64,000 bases of DNA, taken from NCBI RefSeq assembly GCF_000829825.1, contig NZ_JXSL01000020.1, forward strand, positions 310,001 through 374,000, given 5' to 3'. A model generated the notes under the pieces. It saw nothing but the letters and a program-made list of their open reading frames with translations. It ran no database searches and was not told where the DNA came from. The DNA is from Paramagnetospirillum magnetotacticum MS-1 (GTDB lineage: Bacteria > Pseudomonadota > Alphaproteobacteria > Rhodospirillales > Magnetospirillaceae). Of this stretch, positions 30,711-39,470 are shown piece by piece. A program made the translations under genes and the position numbers. Every line of letters begins with the position of its first letter. Position 1 is the first letter of the stretch.

Positions 30711-31190
30711 TCAAGCGTGGGTGTGCGACTGGGTATCGGTCTTGACCGCCCATTGCCGCATCTTGTCGTAGCCGGTCTGTTCGGCATCCACATAGGTGAT
30801 CGCCCCGGTGGGGCAGGCCTTGGCGCAGGCGGGATCGCCGCCGCACAGGTCGCACTTGGCCACCTTGCCGCTGTCGGCCACGTAATTGATGGTGCCGAAG
30901 GGGCATGCGATGGTGCAGACCTTGCAGCCCACGCAGATATTGTCGTTCACCACCTTGGCCTTGGTGCCGCCGTCGATCTTGATGGCGTCCACCGGACAGG
31001 CCTGCAGGCACCAGGCCTGGGCGCATTGGGTGCAGGTATAGGGGACGAAGCGGGCCTCGGAATGGATGTCGAAGACGCGGATGCGTGACTTGGACGGATT
31101 GAAGCTTTTGTCCTTCTCGAACGAACACGCCATCTCGCACTGGCGGCAGCCGGTGCACTTGGCGGGCTGAATCAGCAATGATTTCTGCAT
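30711..31190 (-). CDS. Four-cluster ferredoxin subunit of AOR
   Basis: 159 residues with four CxxCxxC-type cluster motifs: CTGCRQCEMACSF near residue 12, CTQCAQAWCLQACP near 54, CVGCKVCTIACP near 82 and CDLCGGDPACAKACP near 108. This HycB/DmsB-like layout is that of the small electron-transfer subunit of AOR and of molybdo-oxidoreductases. It passes electrons between the tungsten subunit and the FAD protein. The ATG chosen starts the conserved MQKSLLIQPAKC sequence and is preceded by a GGGGAG element. It is the first gene of the operon. Confidence 0.9.
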   Translation of the reverse strand: MQKSLLIQPAKCTGCRQCEMACSFEKDKSFNPSKSRIRVFDIHSEARFVPYTCTQCAQAWCLQACPVDAIKIDGGTKAKVVNDNICVGCKVCTIACPFGTINYVADSGKVAKCDLCGGDPACAKACPTGAITYVDAEQTGYDKMRQWAVKTDTQSHTHA

Positions 31191-31373
31191 CCCAGGACTC
31201 CCCTCCGGGGCGCGCCCCGGTCGGAGCGCGCGGTAGGATTGGGGCAGGCCGACGATCCCTGGCAAGCGCATGCCGCCGAGCCTGGGTGCCCCTGCCGTTT
31301 CCCATTATTTACAACCGGAGATAACTTATCACATGGGGCGTGCGAGGGGTATTGACGAAAGGTATAACGCGGC

Positions 31374-31405
31374 TTTTACGGAAGCTTCAGGGAGGTTCCG
31401 TAAAA
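31374..31405. promoter_or_regulatory. Perfect 10-bp inverted repeat upstream of the AOR operon
   Basis: TTTTACGGAA (31374-31383) is followed after 12 bases by its exact complement TTCCGTAAAA (31396-31405). Outer ends are AT-rich and there is no T-run in either direction, so it is better read as an operator than as a terminator. It lies about 185 bases upstream of the ferredoxin start codon. Which regulator binds is unknown. Confidence 0.5.
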
Positions 31406-31433
31406 AACGCGCAAATTAACATATTAGCGCGTT
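31401..31433 (-). terminator. Possible terminator of the chemoreceptor gene
   Basis: On the minus strand, AACGCGC and GCGCGTT (perfect 7-bp stem, 14-base loop) are followed directly by TTTT. It comes about 50 bases after the chemoreceptor stop. A second, stronger stem without T-run (GGCGCCGC / GCGGCGCC, 31446-31471) sits closer to the stop. The long loop lowers confidence. Confidence 0.4.
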
Positions 31434-31484
31434 GCGTGTATCTGGGGCGCCGCACGGCCTTTGGCGGCGCCTCTTCCGCGATGG

Positions 31485-33170
31485 TCAGGCCGCCTTGATG
31501 GCGGCCAGGAAGCCAGAGACTTCCGAAGCCAGTTGCTCGGATTGCTGCGACAGTTCGTCGGCGGTGCCCAACAACTGATGCGCCGCGCTGCCAGTGGTGG
31601 CCGCCCCCTGGTTGACCAGGGTGATGGAGGAGGTGACCTCGCGGGTTCCGCTTGAGGCTTCCTGGACATTGCGGGCGATCTCGGCGGTGGCGGCGGTCTG
31701 CTCTTCCACCGCCGAGGCGATGGCCGCGGCGCTTTCCGAAATGCTGGAAATGGTGTGGCCGATGCCGCCGATGGCGCTGACGGCATCGCGGGTCACGGCC
31801 TGGACCGAGTTGATCTGGATGACGATGTCTTCCGTCGCCCGCGCCGTCTGGGTGGCCAGATGCTTCACCTCGTTGGCGACCACGGCGAAGCCTTTTCCGG
31901 CCTCACCGGCCCTGGCCGCCTCGATGGTGGCGTTCAAGGCCAGAAGATTGGTCTGGGCGGCGATGTCGTTGATCAGGGTCACCACCTGACCGATGCGGCT
32001 GGTGGCTTCGGACAGGGACAAGACGATGTCGTTGACCCGCTCGGCCTCCTCGGAGGCCCGGTGCGAGATTTCGCTGGAATTGGCGACCTGGCGGGCGATC
32101 TCGTGTTCCGAGGCGGCCAGTTGCTCGGCTGCGGCGGCCACGGTCTCCACATTGACCGAGGCCTGCTCGGCGGCGGCGGCCACCACAGTGGACTGGCGCG
32201 ACGTGTCCTCGGCCACCGAGGTCATGGACTGGGCGGAATCGCGCAGATGATGGGCCGAATCCGTGACGCCCTTCAGCACCGCGAAGACGCTGGCGTTGAA
32301 GTCGGCGGTCAGGCGCTCGATGGATTCCTGGCGGCGGTTGCGGGCCGCCTGCTCGGCGGCCTGGGCCGCTTCGAGACGGTGGCGGGCCTGGCCGTTCCCC
32401 TTGAAGATTTCCAACGCCCGAATCATCTCGCCGATCTCGTCCTTGCGCTCGGTATGGGGAATCTCCACTTCGAGATTGCCGTCGGCCAGATCGCGCATGG
32501 CGGAGATGCTGCGCTTGAGCGGCGCAGCCAGGTTGCGCTTGGCGATGGTCCAGCTGACCAGGATGGTGAGCGCGCCCACCACAACGGTAACCCCCACCAT
32601 CAACTGCAGCGTCCGTTCGGCGGCGGTCAGGAAATCGGCCTTCTTGATTCCCACATACAGCACGCCGATGACATTGCCCGCGCTGTCCAAGATGGGGTCG
32701 TAGGCGGTCATATAGGGCTCGCCCAGGATTTCCACCTCGCCACGGAAGGGCGCCTTGCGGGTGAAGACCGACTCATAGGCGGCGGTCTTGGCCAATTGGG
32801 TGCCCACCGCCCGGTTGCCATCGGGCTTGATCACATTGGTGGTGACGCGGGTATCGCCCATGAAGACCGTGGCCGAGCCGCCGACCAGAGCCTTGACCTT
32901 GTCCACCACCTCGAAATTGCCGTTCAGCACGTGGTCGCCCGCCAGGATCTTGCCATCGGCCACGGTGAAAACCGTTCCCTTGGACTTCAGAACGTCCCAG
33001 GCCACTTTCATATTGGTCTCGACCCGCTCGCGCGCGGTGTCGGCGGCGCTGGCGTGCAGCAGCGACCGGCTAAGCAGGGTGACGCTCAGGCCCAGCAGAA
33101 GAACGCCCGACACGGCCAGGGCCATGATTTTGGGGACGATTCCCAGAGTAGCGATACGGTGGCCGAACAT
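31485..33170 (-). CDS. Methyl-accepting chemotaxis protein with single Cache sensor
   Basis: 561 residues. Layout: first transmembrane helix at about residues 13-35, a periplasmic Cache-type sensor ([55 protein letters not shown]) to about 190, a second helix, HAMP ([18 protein letters not shown]) and a coiled-coil signalling domain whose hairpin tip contains [24 protein letters not shown]. The Cache fold binds small ligands, often organic acids or amines; the ligand is not deducible. Start chosen at the ATG after GGGGGGATCACC. No CheW-binding or methylation-specific pentapeptide was identified at the C-terminus. It is monocistronic. Confidence 0.92.
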   Translation of the reverse strand: MFGHRIATLGIVPKIMALAVSGVLLLGLSVTLLSRSLLHASAADTARERVETNMKVAWDVLKSKGTVFTVADGKILAGDHVLNGNFEVVDKVKALVGGSATVFMGDTRVTTNVIKPDGNRAVGTQLAKTAAYESVFTRKAPFRGEVEILGEPYMTAYDPILDSAGNVIGVLYVGIKKADFLTAAERTLQLMVGVTVVVGALTILVSWTIAKRNLAAPLKRSISAMRDLADGNLEVEIPHTERKDEIGEMIRALEIFKGNGQARHRLEAAQAAEQAARNRRQESIERLTADFNASVFAVLKGVTDSAHHLRDSAQSMTSVAEDTSRQSTVVAAAAEQASVNVETVAAAAEQLAASEHEIARQVANSSEISHRASEEAERVNDIVLSLSEATSRIGQVVTLINDIAAQTNLLALNATIEAARAGEAGKGFAVVANEVKHLATQTARATEDIVIQINSVQAVTRDAVSAIGGIGHTISSISESAAAIASAVEEQTAATAEIARNVQEASSGTREVTSSITLVNQGAATTGSAAHQLLGTADELSQQSEQLASEVSGFLAAIKAA

Positions 33171-33283
33171 GGTGATCCCCCCCAAATTAGTTGTTGTCCG
33201 CAACACTACGTATAAGTATCACGATGGTGCACTGCAACGCTAGTCAATGAAATGCGACCCTGTGTTGCAAAATGTGATGCAAA

Positions 33284-33316
33284 GTAGAAAAAGGCCCGCA
33301 GACATGTGCGGGCCTT
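33284..33316 (-). terminator. Rho-independent terminator of the glucan synthase gene
   Basis: Perfect 10-bp stem AAGGCCCGCA / TGCGGGCCTT, 6-base loop, followed on the minus strand by TTTCTAC, giving a run of five T bases with the stem end. It lies about 220 bases past the stop of the GH17-GT2 gene; the intervening DNA holds three further strong palindromes and the 37-bp repeat. Confidence 0.7.
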
Positions 33317-33325
33317 GATCTGATG

Positions 33326-33360
33326 CCACGGCTCGATGAGCTTGACTCATTGAGCCGTGG
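33326..33360. repeat. Long inverted repeat (15-bp arms)
   Basis: CCACGGCTCGATGAG pairs with CTCATTGAGCCGTGG with one mismatch that can form a G-U pair, around a 5-base loop. It is adjacent to the terminator and to the 37-bp repeat. The function is unknown. Confidence 0.6.
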
Positions 33361-33395
33361 TTAGGCCCAAGGGGCCGCGCGCCTTATGGCGCGGA
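33359..33395. repeat. 37-bp interspersed repeat, copy 2
   Basis: Exact reverse complement of 27467-27503. Here it lies in noncoding DNA between the chemoreceptor and glucan-synthase genes, in the opposite orientation. See the finding on this pair. Confidence 0.8.
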
Positions 33396-33435
33396 GGCCA
33401 AGCGACCCGGAGGGCGCGCTGAGGCAGATTGAGGG

Positions 33436-33463
33436 GCTCATTGATCGGTTCCGATCAATGAGC
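33436..33463. repeat. Perfect 13-bp inverted repeat
   Basis: GCTCATTGATCGG and CCGATCAATGAGC are exact complements around a two-base centre (TT). A near-perfect palindrome of this length could form a cruciform or be a protein-binding site; as RNA it would need a larger loop. Third of four structured elements between the two neighbouring genes. Confidence 0.6.
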
Positions 33464-33491
33464 GTCGGTATGACGGCGGAGTTTGGGAATG

Positions 33492-33529
33492 CCAGATCCC
33501 GATGATCGCAACCGATCATCGGGATCTGG
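33492..33529. repeat. Perfect 17-bp inverted repeat next to the glucan synthase stop
   Basis: CCAGATCCCGATGATCG and CGATCATCGGGATCTGG are exact complements around CAAC. It ends nine bases before the stop codon of the minus-strand GH17-GT2 gene. No T-run follows on the minus strand, so it is not a standard terminator; it might protect the 3-prime end of the transcript. Confidence 0.6.
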
Positions 33530-33537
33530 AAAAAGCG

Positions 33538-36195
33538 CTATTCCGCAGCTTCCGGCTTGGCGTTGCTGTGGCTGTGTTCGGGCTGAACGGGGCCGTCCGA
33601 CGGCATGACGCTGATCAGCGAAGCCACCAGCGCCGCCAGGAAGGGCATGGCCTGAACCACCAGGGTCAGCGACCAGATACGCACATCCGGATCGGTGAAG
33701 TTGTTCCTGGGGATCAGCACGGCAATGGCTGCGATATAGTGGAGCAGGGCCAGGGTGGCCTCCTCCGAGGCCATCAGGAAGCCCTGGGTGAAGGCCGCCT
33801 TGTTGGCCATCTTGGGCGTGCGCATGAAGGGCGTGGACTTGGTGAAGATGCCCTGCCACATGGCCCAGGCGATGGAATAGGTCAACCCCATTCCGGCGAT
33901 GGCCGCCAGGGACCGGCGCTTCAATCCGCAATCCACCCGCGTTGTGTAGAGGAAGAAGTGGTGGAAAATCTTCGCCACGAACACGCCCACGGTGGGCAGG
34001 GTGAAGAAGGGCAGGGGCGTGCTGAAATATCGGGGCGCCACGATCATGCCCAGCGACCAGGCCAGGGAGGCCGCGGCGAACAGCAGATAGAAGGCGTCGG
34101 CGAACCAGGGCAGCCAGCCCGCCACGAAGTGATACTTCTGGCCCGTGGTCAGGCCGGTCTCCTTGAAGGGGATCAGCGAGCGCCAGTGAGCCTTGAGGAT
34201 CTGCACCGCGCCATAGGCCCAGCGGAAGCGCTGCTTCTTGTAGGCCATGAAGGAATCAGGGACCAGTCCGTGGCCCAGGCGGTCCTGGACATAGACCGAC
34301 TGATAGCCCGCCTTCATCATGCGCAGGCCCAGTTCGGCGTCCTCGACGATGCACCATTCGCCCCAGCGTCCGGCGTCTTCCAGGGTCTTCTTGCGCACCA
34401 TGGTCATGGTGCCGTGCTGGATGATGGCGTCGGCCTCGTTGCGGAACACCATGCCGATGTCGAAGAACCCGGCATATTCCCAGTTGATCATTTCCTTGAA
34501 CAGGTCGTGTTCCCATTCACGGTGATCCTGGGGGGCCTGGACGTGGCCCACCTTGGGATTCTCGAAATAGGGGACCAAGCCGCGCAGCCAGTTCTTGTCC
34601 ACGATATAGTCGGAATCCACCACGCCGATGATCTCGGCGTCCGGGTCGGTGACGGTCAGTCCGAAATTCAGCGCGCCCGCCTTGGCGCCCGGCCAGGGGG
34701 CGAGGTGATAGAACTTCACGCGTTCGCCCAGGGACTCGCAATATTCCTTCACCGGCTCCCAGACCTTGGGATCCTTGGTGTTGTTGTCGAGAACGATGAT
34801 CTCGAAATCGGGATAATCCAGCGCCATAAGGGAATCGATGGTCAGCTTCACCATGGCCGGAGGCTCGTTATAGCACGGCAGGTGGATGGAGACCTTGGGG
34901 AAGCGCTTGATCTGATCGGGGGGCAGTGCCGCGAAACGCCGCTTGAACTTGCTGGCCCAGGTCAGCTCGGTGACCTCGATACCCGCGATCAGCACCACCA
35001 CCAGCAAGAGCAACTGGGCGGGCAGCATGAGTCCCAGCATCAGCCCCGTACCGGGCGACACGTCGCGGATGACCGGCGTGGACATGGTCCAGATCAGCAG
35101 CGTGGAGGCGAACTGCACCAGCAGGGCGAAGAAGATCTTGCCCGGCAGGCGCAGCGTCTTCCACTTGCCCAGGAACCACACCACGGGCAGCAGGGCGATC
35201 AGGGTGGCGGTGATGGCCTGGGTCGGCCATTCCTCGAATTCCAGAACCGGGCCGATCCAGCTGAACTTGGGCTGGCGCTCGACGGTGTAGATGCCCCAAT
35301 GCTTTTCCGACGCGGTGTTGTCCAGGTTCACTTTCCACGGCTGGTCGAAGGCTTCGACGATGTTGTAGTCGAGCTTCTCCTCGTGGGCCCAGTTGACGAA
35401 GTTGCGCAAGAACATGGCCTGATTGACCAGGGACGGCTCGGAAACGCCGTAATTGCGCCCCGCCGACGGCCAGCCAACTTCACCGATGAAGATGGGCTTT
35501 TCGGGATAGGCGGCCTTCACGTCCCTGACCATGCGCTTGGTGAAGTCCAGCGCGTCGTCGATGCGCACGCCGCCCGGTTCCCAGAAGGGCAGGGTGTGGA
35601 TGGTGATGAAATCCACCTCGCGGGTCAGTTCGGGATAATCCAGCCAGATGGCCCAGGCCTCGGCGGTGCTGATCTTGACCCGGTCGGGGAGCGCGGCGCG
35701 CACCCGGCGCAGATAGCGGATCATCTGATCGGGCGACAGGCGGTGCAGGGTCAGATTTTCGTTGCCGACGATCACCCGGTCCACATTGGGATTGTCGCGC
35801 GCGATGCGGATGATGTTGGCGATTTCCACCTCGTTGCGGCCCAGGCGTTCGTCCAGCCAGGCACCGGGCAGGGCCTTCAACCCATATTTGGCGGCCAGTT
35901 CCGGGACCTGATCCAGGCCTTCCAGGGTGGAATAGGTACGGACCTGATGAACCTTGCCAGCCAGCATGGCCAGATCCTCGTCCATCTCGGCTCTGGTCGG
36001 CAGCAGCCACTCGTCCATATAAGGCAGCTTGCGCACGATGGTGGGGTCGTCATCGGCGCGCCCCGGACTGAACGAGACGGAATTGAGGGTGCCAGCCCAA
36101 GGCAGGGCGGCGTTCTGCGGGCGGTTCATCACCGCCCAGAAGCCGATATTGCCCAGAACGATCAGAAGCAGAACCACGAAGCCGGAAAGACGCAT
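33538..36195 (-). CDS. GH17-GT2 fusion, probable beta-1,3-glucan synthase/transglucosylase
   Basis: About 885 residues. After a transmembrane helix (FVVLLLIVLGNIGFW) comes a GH17-type domain with the acid/base Glu in VIVGNENL near residue 165 and the nucleophile in IFIGEVGWPS near 240. Two to three helices follow, then a processive GT2 domain with VSIHLPCYNEP near 443, the DSD metal site, IVEDAELG and QRFRW, and five or so helices at the end. This fusion is that of NdvC-type cyclic or branched beta-glucan synthases and related beta-1,3-glucan enzymes in alphaproteobacteria; the glucan product is inferred. The start is uncertain: an in-frame GTG lies 28 codons further upstream at 36279. Confidence 0.85.
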   Translation of the reverse strand: MRLSGFVVLLLIVLGNIGFWAVMNRPQNAALPWAGTLNSVSFSPGRADDDPTIVRKLPYMDEWLLPTRAEMDEDLAMLAGKVHQVRTYSTLEGLDQVPELAAKYGLKALPGAWLDERLGRNEVEIANIIRIARDNPNVDRVIVGNENLTLHRLSPDQMIRYLRRVRAALPDRVKISTAEAWAIWLDYPELTREVDFITIHTLPFWEPGGVRIDDALDFTKRMVRDVKAAYPEKPIFIGEVGWPSAGRNYGVSEPSLVNQAMFLRNFVNWAHEEKLDYNIVEAFDQPWKVNLDNTASEKHWGIYTVERQPKFSWIGPVLEFEEWPTQAITATLIALLPVVWFLGKWKTLRLPGKIFFALLVQFASTLLIWTMSTPVIRDVSPGTGLMLGLMLPAQLLLLVVVLIAGIEVTELTWASKFKRRFAALPPDQIKRFPKVSIHLPCYNEPPAMVKLTIDSLMALDYPDFEIIVLDNNTKDPKVWEPVKEYCESLGERVKFYHLAPWPGAKAGALNFGLTVTDPDAEIIGVVDSDYIVDKNWLRGLVPYFENPKVGHVQAPQDHREWEHDLFKEMINWEYAGFFDIGMVFRNEADAIIQHGTMTMVRKKTLEDAGRWGEWCIVEDAELGLRMMKAGYQSVYVQDRLGHGLVPDSFMAYKKQRFRWAYGAVQILKAHWRSLIPFKETGLTTGQKYHFVAGWLPWFADAFYLLFAAASLAWSLGMIVAPRYFSTPLPFFTLPTVGVFVAKIFHHFFLYTTRVDCGLKRRSLAAIAGMGLTYSIAWAMWQGIFTKSTPFMRTPKMANKAAFTQGFLMASEEATLALLHYIAAIAVLIPRNNFTDPDVRIWSLTLVVQAMPFLAALVASLISVMPSDGPVQPEHSHSNAKPEAAE

Positions 36196-36472
36196 GATGC
36201 GCGAGGTACCCGTAACGAGTTGCAGGGAGCGGCTAACCGTCGAAGCCTGCCCTCCCTCACGACGCAACCCATCGCCCACGCGGGAGCGTCAGGGGTGAGC
36301 GGGTGAGGTGGAGCGGTGGCGGCGGATGCCGTTTGAATCCCTTGAATACTACCTGGATTATTACCCAGAGGCCGCACTCTGTCCATGGGGGTGACGGAGG
36401 CGAAAATCTCAAGCGTGCCTTGCGTCCCGGCCATGCCGCCCCGGAGTGACGGGGCGGCATGGTCCGCTGGCG

Positions 36473-37786
36473 TCATGCGCGGCCGAACACCCGCTTGAAA
36501 ATGGTGTCCACATGCTTGGTGTGGTAGCCGAGATCGAACAGCTCTTCCAAGGTACGCGCGGGGATCTTGGCAGCCACTTCCGCGTCGGCCTTGAGCAGGT
36601 CGAGGAAGTTGGCCGATTCCAGCCACACCTTCATGGCGTTGCGCTGCACCGCCTTGTAGGAATCCTCGCGGCTCATTCCCGCCTGGGTCAGCGCCAGCAG
36701 GACGCGCTGGGAGAAGACCAGGCCGCCCAGCTGATTGAGGTTCCGGGAGACGGCCTCGGGATAGACCACCAGCTTTTCCACCACGCCAGCCAGACGGTTC
36801 AGGGCGAAGTCCAAGGTGACGGTGGCGTCGGGGCCGATCATGCGCTCCACCGAGGAGTGGGAGATGTCGCGCTCGTGCCACAGCGCCACGTTCTCCAGGG
36901 CCGGGATCACCATGCCGCGCACGATACGGGCCAGACCGGTGAGGTTCTCGGTCAGAACCGGGTTGCGCTTGTGGGGCATGGCCGAACTGCCCTTCTGGCC
37001 GGGCGAGAAATATTCCTCGGCCTCGCGGACTTCGGTGCGCTGCAGGTGGCGGATCTCCATGGCCAGATGCTCGACCGAACTGGCGATGACGCCCAGCGTG
37101 GCGAAGAACTGGGCGTGGCGGTCGCGCGGGATCACCTGGGTGGAGACCGGCTCGGGCTTGAGGCCCAGCTTGGCGGCCACATGCTCCTCGACGCGCGGAT
37201 CGATATTGGCGAAAGTGCCGACCGCGCCCGAGATGGCGCAGGTGGCGATGTCTTCGCGCGCCGACTTCAGGCGGCGGCGGTTGCGCTGGAACTCGGCATG
37301 GAAGGTGGCGAATTTCAGGCCCATGGTCACCGGCTCGGCATGAATGCCGTGAGAGCGTCCCATGCAGACCATGTCCTTCAACTCGAAGGCCCGCTTTTCC
37401 AAAGCGGTCAGCACCCGGTCCAGATCGGCCAGCAGAATGTCGGCGGCCTGGGTCAGCTGCACATTGAGGCAGGTGTCGAGCACGTCGGACGAGGTCATGC
37501 CCTGATGCACGAAGCGGGATTCCGGACCGATATGCTCGGCCAGTTCGGTGAGGAAGGCGATGACGTCGTGCTTGGTCTCGGCCTCGATCTCGTCGATGCG
37601 CGCCGACCGGGCCGGGGTATAGGGAATATCGCCCTTGGCCCAGATGATGCGGGCGGATTCCTTGGGGATCACCCCGATCTCGGCCAGGGCGTCACAGGCA
37701 TGGGCCTCGATCTCGAACCAGATGCGGAAGCGGTTTTCCGGCTCCCAGATCTTGGTCATCTCAGCGCGGGAATAGCGGGGGATCAT
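36473..37786 (-). CDS. purB: Adenylosuccinate lyase PurB
   Basis: 437 residues, the typical bacterial short form. The signature GSSAMPHKRNP near residue 263 contains the flexible catalytic loop; HEVAHD-like features are seen as SHGIHAEPVTMGLKF near 143 and TSSDVLDTC near 96. PurB makes fumarate from adenylosuccinate and from SAICAR in purine synthesis. The gene starts at an ATG preceded by a GGAGG-containing leader. The 277 bases between it and the GH17-GT2 start hold no gene that I can see. Confidence 0.96.
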   Translation of the reverse strand: MIPRYSRAEMTKIWEPENRFRIWFEIEAHACDALAEIGVIPKESARIIWAKGDIPYTPARSARIDEIEAETKHDVIAFLTELAEHIGPESRFVHQGMTSSDVLDTCLNVQLTQAADILLADLDRVLTALEKRAFELKDMVCMGRSHGIHAEPVTMGLKFATFHAEFQRNRRRLKSAREDIATCAISGAVGTFANIDPRVEEHVAAKLGLKPEPVSTQVIPRDRHAQFFATLGVIASSVEHLAMEIRHLQRTEVREAEEYFSPGQKGSSAMPHKRNPVLTENLTGLARIVRGMVIPALENVALWHERDISHSSVERMIGPDATVTLDFALNRLAGVVEKLVVYPEAVSRNLNQLGGLVFSQRVLLALTQAGMSREDSYKAVQRNAMKVWLESANFLDLLKADAEVAAKIPARTLEELFDLGYHTKHVDTIFKRVFGRA

Positions 37787-37844
37787 GGCGGCCTAGCCTC
37801 CTTAACAACGCAAGGAGGCGGAGATAGCACGAAGAGGCTTCAGA

Positions 37845-38330
37845 TTAAAGGCCGCGGATGCGGCCGTAATGGACGAAGTCGGTCCAGGTGCGTTCCAGGC
37901 GCTGCATGGTCTCCAGCGTGGTGTCCAACTGGGCGGCGGTCTTTTCGTCACCGCCCAGCACGCCGGACAGGTCGTCCTGCAGCTTGCGGATGGAATTGCA
38001 CAGATTGAGGCCCTTGTCGGTCAGCTTGAGACGGACCGAGCGGCGGTCATGGGTGGAACGCTCCTGCATCAAGTAACCGCATTCGGTCAGCGCCTTGATG
38101 TTGTAGGAAGCGTTGGAGCCCTGATAATAGCCGCGGTCCTTGAGGTCGCGAATGACGACCTCGTTAGCTCCGATATTGTAGAGAAGCAAGGCCTGGACGG
38201 CATTGATGTCTTCGATGTTGAGGCGGCGCAACTCCGTGCGCAAGACATCGAGGAAATGTCTGTGCAGGCGCTCGATCAAGCGAATTATGTCGAAGTATGG
38301 CTGGCTCACGGGGGCGGAGTATAGGGGCAT
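37845..38330 (-). CDS. MarR-family regulator, LdtR-like
   Basis: 161 residues. A winged-helix fold with a dimerisation helix at the start (YFDIIRLIERLHRHFLDVL), a recognition helix (GYYQGSNASYNIKAL) and a wing (ERSTHDRRSVRLKLT). The sequence is that of the LdtR subgroup in alphaproteobacteria, whose best studied members control cell-wall L,D-transpeptidase and stress genes. It is divergent from the ParA-like gene, with 96 bases between the starts, so autoregulation and regulation of the ParA-like gene are plausible. Start chosen at the first ATG that begins the conserved N-terminal block. Confidence 0.85.
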   Translation of the reverse strand: MPLYSAPVSQPYFDIIRLIERLHRHFLDVLRTELRRLNIEDINAVQALLLYNIGANEVVIRDLKDRGYYQGSNASYNIKALTECGYLMQERSTHDRRSVRLKLTDKGLNLCNSIRKLQDDLSGVLGGDEKTAAQLDTTLETMQRLERTWTDFVHYGRIRGL

Positions 38331-38426
38331 TCCTTTGCCTCGACAACAACCTATTACAGGGGCAAGGTTGCGGCGGGACGCCTGGGGCGGGTATTGTCCC
38401 TTGTGAATTTTTCTGGAGGATCGAAG

Positions 38427-39461
38427 GTGAGCGCCAAGCCGAAAATCGTGGTGGTGTTCAACCAGAAGGGCGGAATCGGCAAGACCACCACCAGCGTCAA
38501 TCTGGCGGTCTGTCTGGCCGAACTGGGGCGCAAGGTCGTTCTTATCGACCTGGATGCCCAAAGCAACGCCTCGACCAGTGTCGGTTTGACCTCTCCGGCG
38601 GCGACGGGGGCCTATCAGCTGCTGCGCGGCGAGGTGGATGTGGCCCATGCCTCGCGCGCCACGCCCTACCCCAATCTGCGTCTGGTGGCGGGGTCCGACG
38701 ATCTGTCCTGGGCCGATGTGGAAATCGCCGTCAAGCCCGAGCCGCAATACGTGCTGGAACTCGCTCTGGAAACCACGCCCGCCGATGTGGATGTGGTGGT
38801 GGTCGATTGTCCGCCCGCCTTCGGCATTTTGTCGGTCAACGCGGCGGTGGCCGCCGATGTGGTGATCCTGCCGGTGGTTCCGGCTCCGCTGGCGCTGGAC
38901 GGTCTGCACAAAGCGTGGTGGAACATCCAGCGGGTGCGCACCCACTTCAACCGCGATCTTGATTCCATGGGCATCCTGTTCACCATGACCGAGGACAGCG
39001 ACGTCATGCACCGCATCTCTGATTCGGTGTCCGCGTCGTTCGGCGGAAGGGTGCTTCCCGTCCGGGTACCGCGCGACATGAAGGTGGTGGAGGCGGCGGC
39101 CCGCGACCTGCCCCTGGTGGTTCTCGATCCGGAAAGCCCGGCGGCCAAGGCCTACAGCCTTCTGGCGGATTTCGTCGATTCTCATATGTTGGAGCCGCAT
39201 GCGGCCTATGTCGCCAATGCCGCCAAAGCGGGGCAGATCGCGGCCGAGGACGAGGAGGAACTCCCCCCCATCCGGCAGTCTCCTCCCATGGAGCCGGGCC
39301 CGGCTCCCGGTCCCAACTGGGACGAGCAACTGGCCGAGACGGTGGACGTCATTCCCGAAGTGTCCGACCTGCGCTGGAAGATCGGCGTGGCCGTCATGCT
39401 GATTCTGCTGGGCGGCTGCGTCGGTTACGCTTTCGGCCGCTGGATGTACATGCCTGTGTGA
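38427..39461 (+). CDS. ParA/MinD-like ATPase with a C-terminal transmembrane tail
   Basis: 344 residues from a GTG preceded by GGAGGA. The deviant Walker A motif is FNQKGGIGKTTTSVNLA near residue 10; the switch I LIDLDAQSNAS near 40 and the VVVDCPPAFG Walker B near 125 are as in ParA. The ATPase ends near residue 250, then comes an acidic, Pro-rich linker (EDEEELPPIRQSPP) and a final hydrophobic helix VAVMLILLGGCVGYAFG before a basic end. ParA proteins normally lack a membrane anchor. No ParB gene is next to it. It could position a membrane or envelope complex rather than DNA. Confidence 0.82.
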   Translation: MSAKPKIVVVFNQKGGIGKTTTSVNLAVCLAELGRKVVLIDLDAQSNASTSVGLTSPAATGAYQLLRGEVDVAHASRATPYPNLRLVAGSDDLSWADVEIAVKPEPQYVLELALETTPADVDVVVVDCPPAFGILSVNAAVAADVVILPVVPAPLALDGLHKAWWNIQRVRTHFNRDLDSMGILFTMTEDSDVMHRISDSVSASFGGRVLPVRVPRDMKVVEAAARDLPLVVLDPESPAAKAYSLLADFVDSHMLEPHAAYVANAAKAGQIAAEDEEELPPIRQSPPMEPGPAPGPNWDEQLAETVDVIPEVSDLRWKIGVAVMLILLGGCVGYAFGRWMYMPV

Positions 39462-39470
39462 CCAAGCCGG

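Noticed and set aside
28352-30745. A 797-codon plus-strand frame opposite the AOR catalytic gene
   Set aside because: AOR signatures are on the minus strand; no ribosome site or family match for the opposite frame.
31446-31471. GGCGCCGC / GCGGCGCC stem after the chemoreceptor stop as a terminator
   Set aside because: No T-run follows on the minus strand; the weaker stem further on fits better.
33502-36306. A 934-codon plus-strand frame opposite the GH17-GT2 gene
   Set aside because: The minus strand holds catalytic GH17 and GT2 motifs; the opposite product is His/Gly-rich and without family features.
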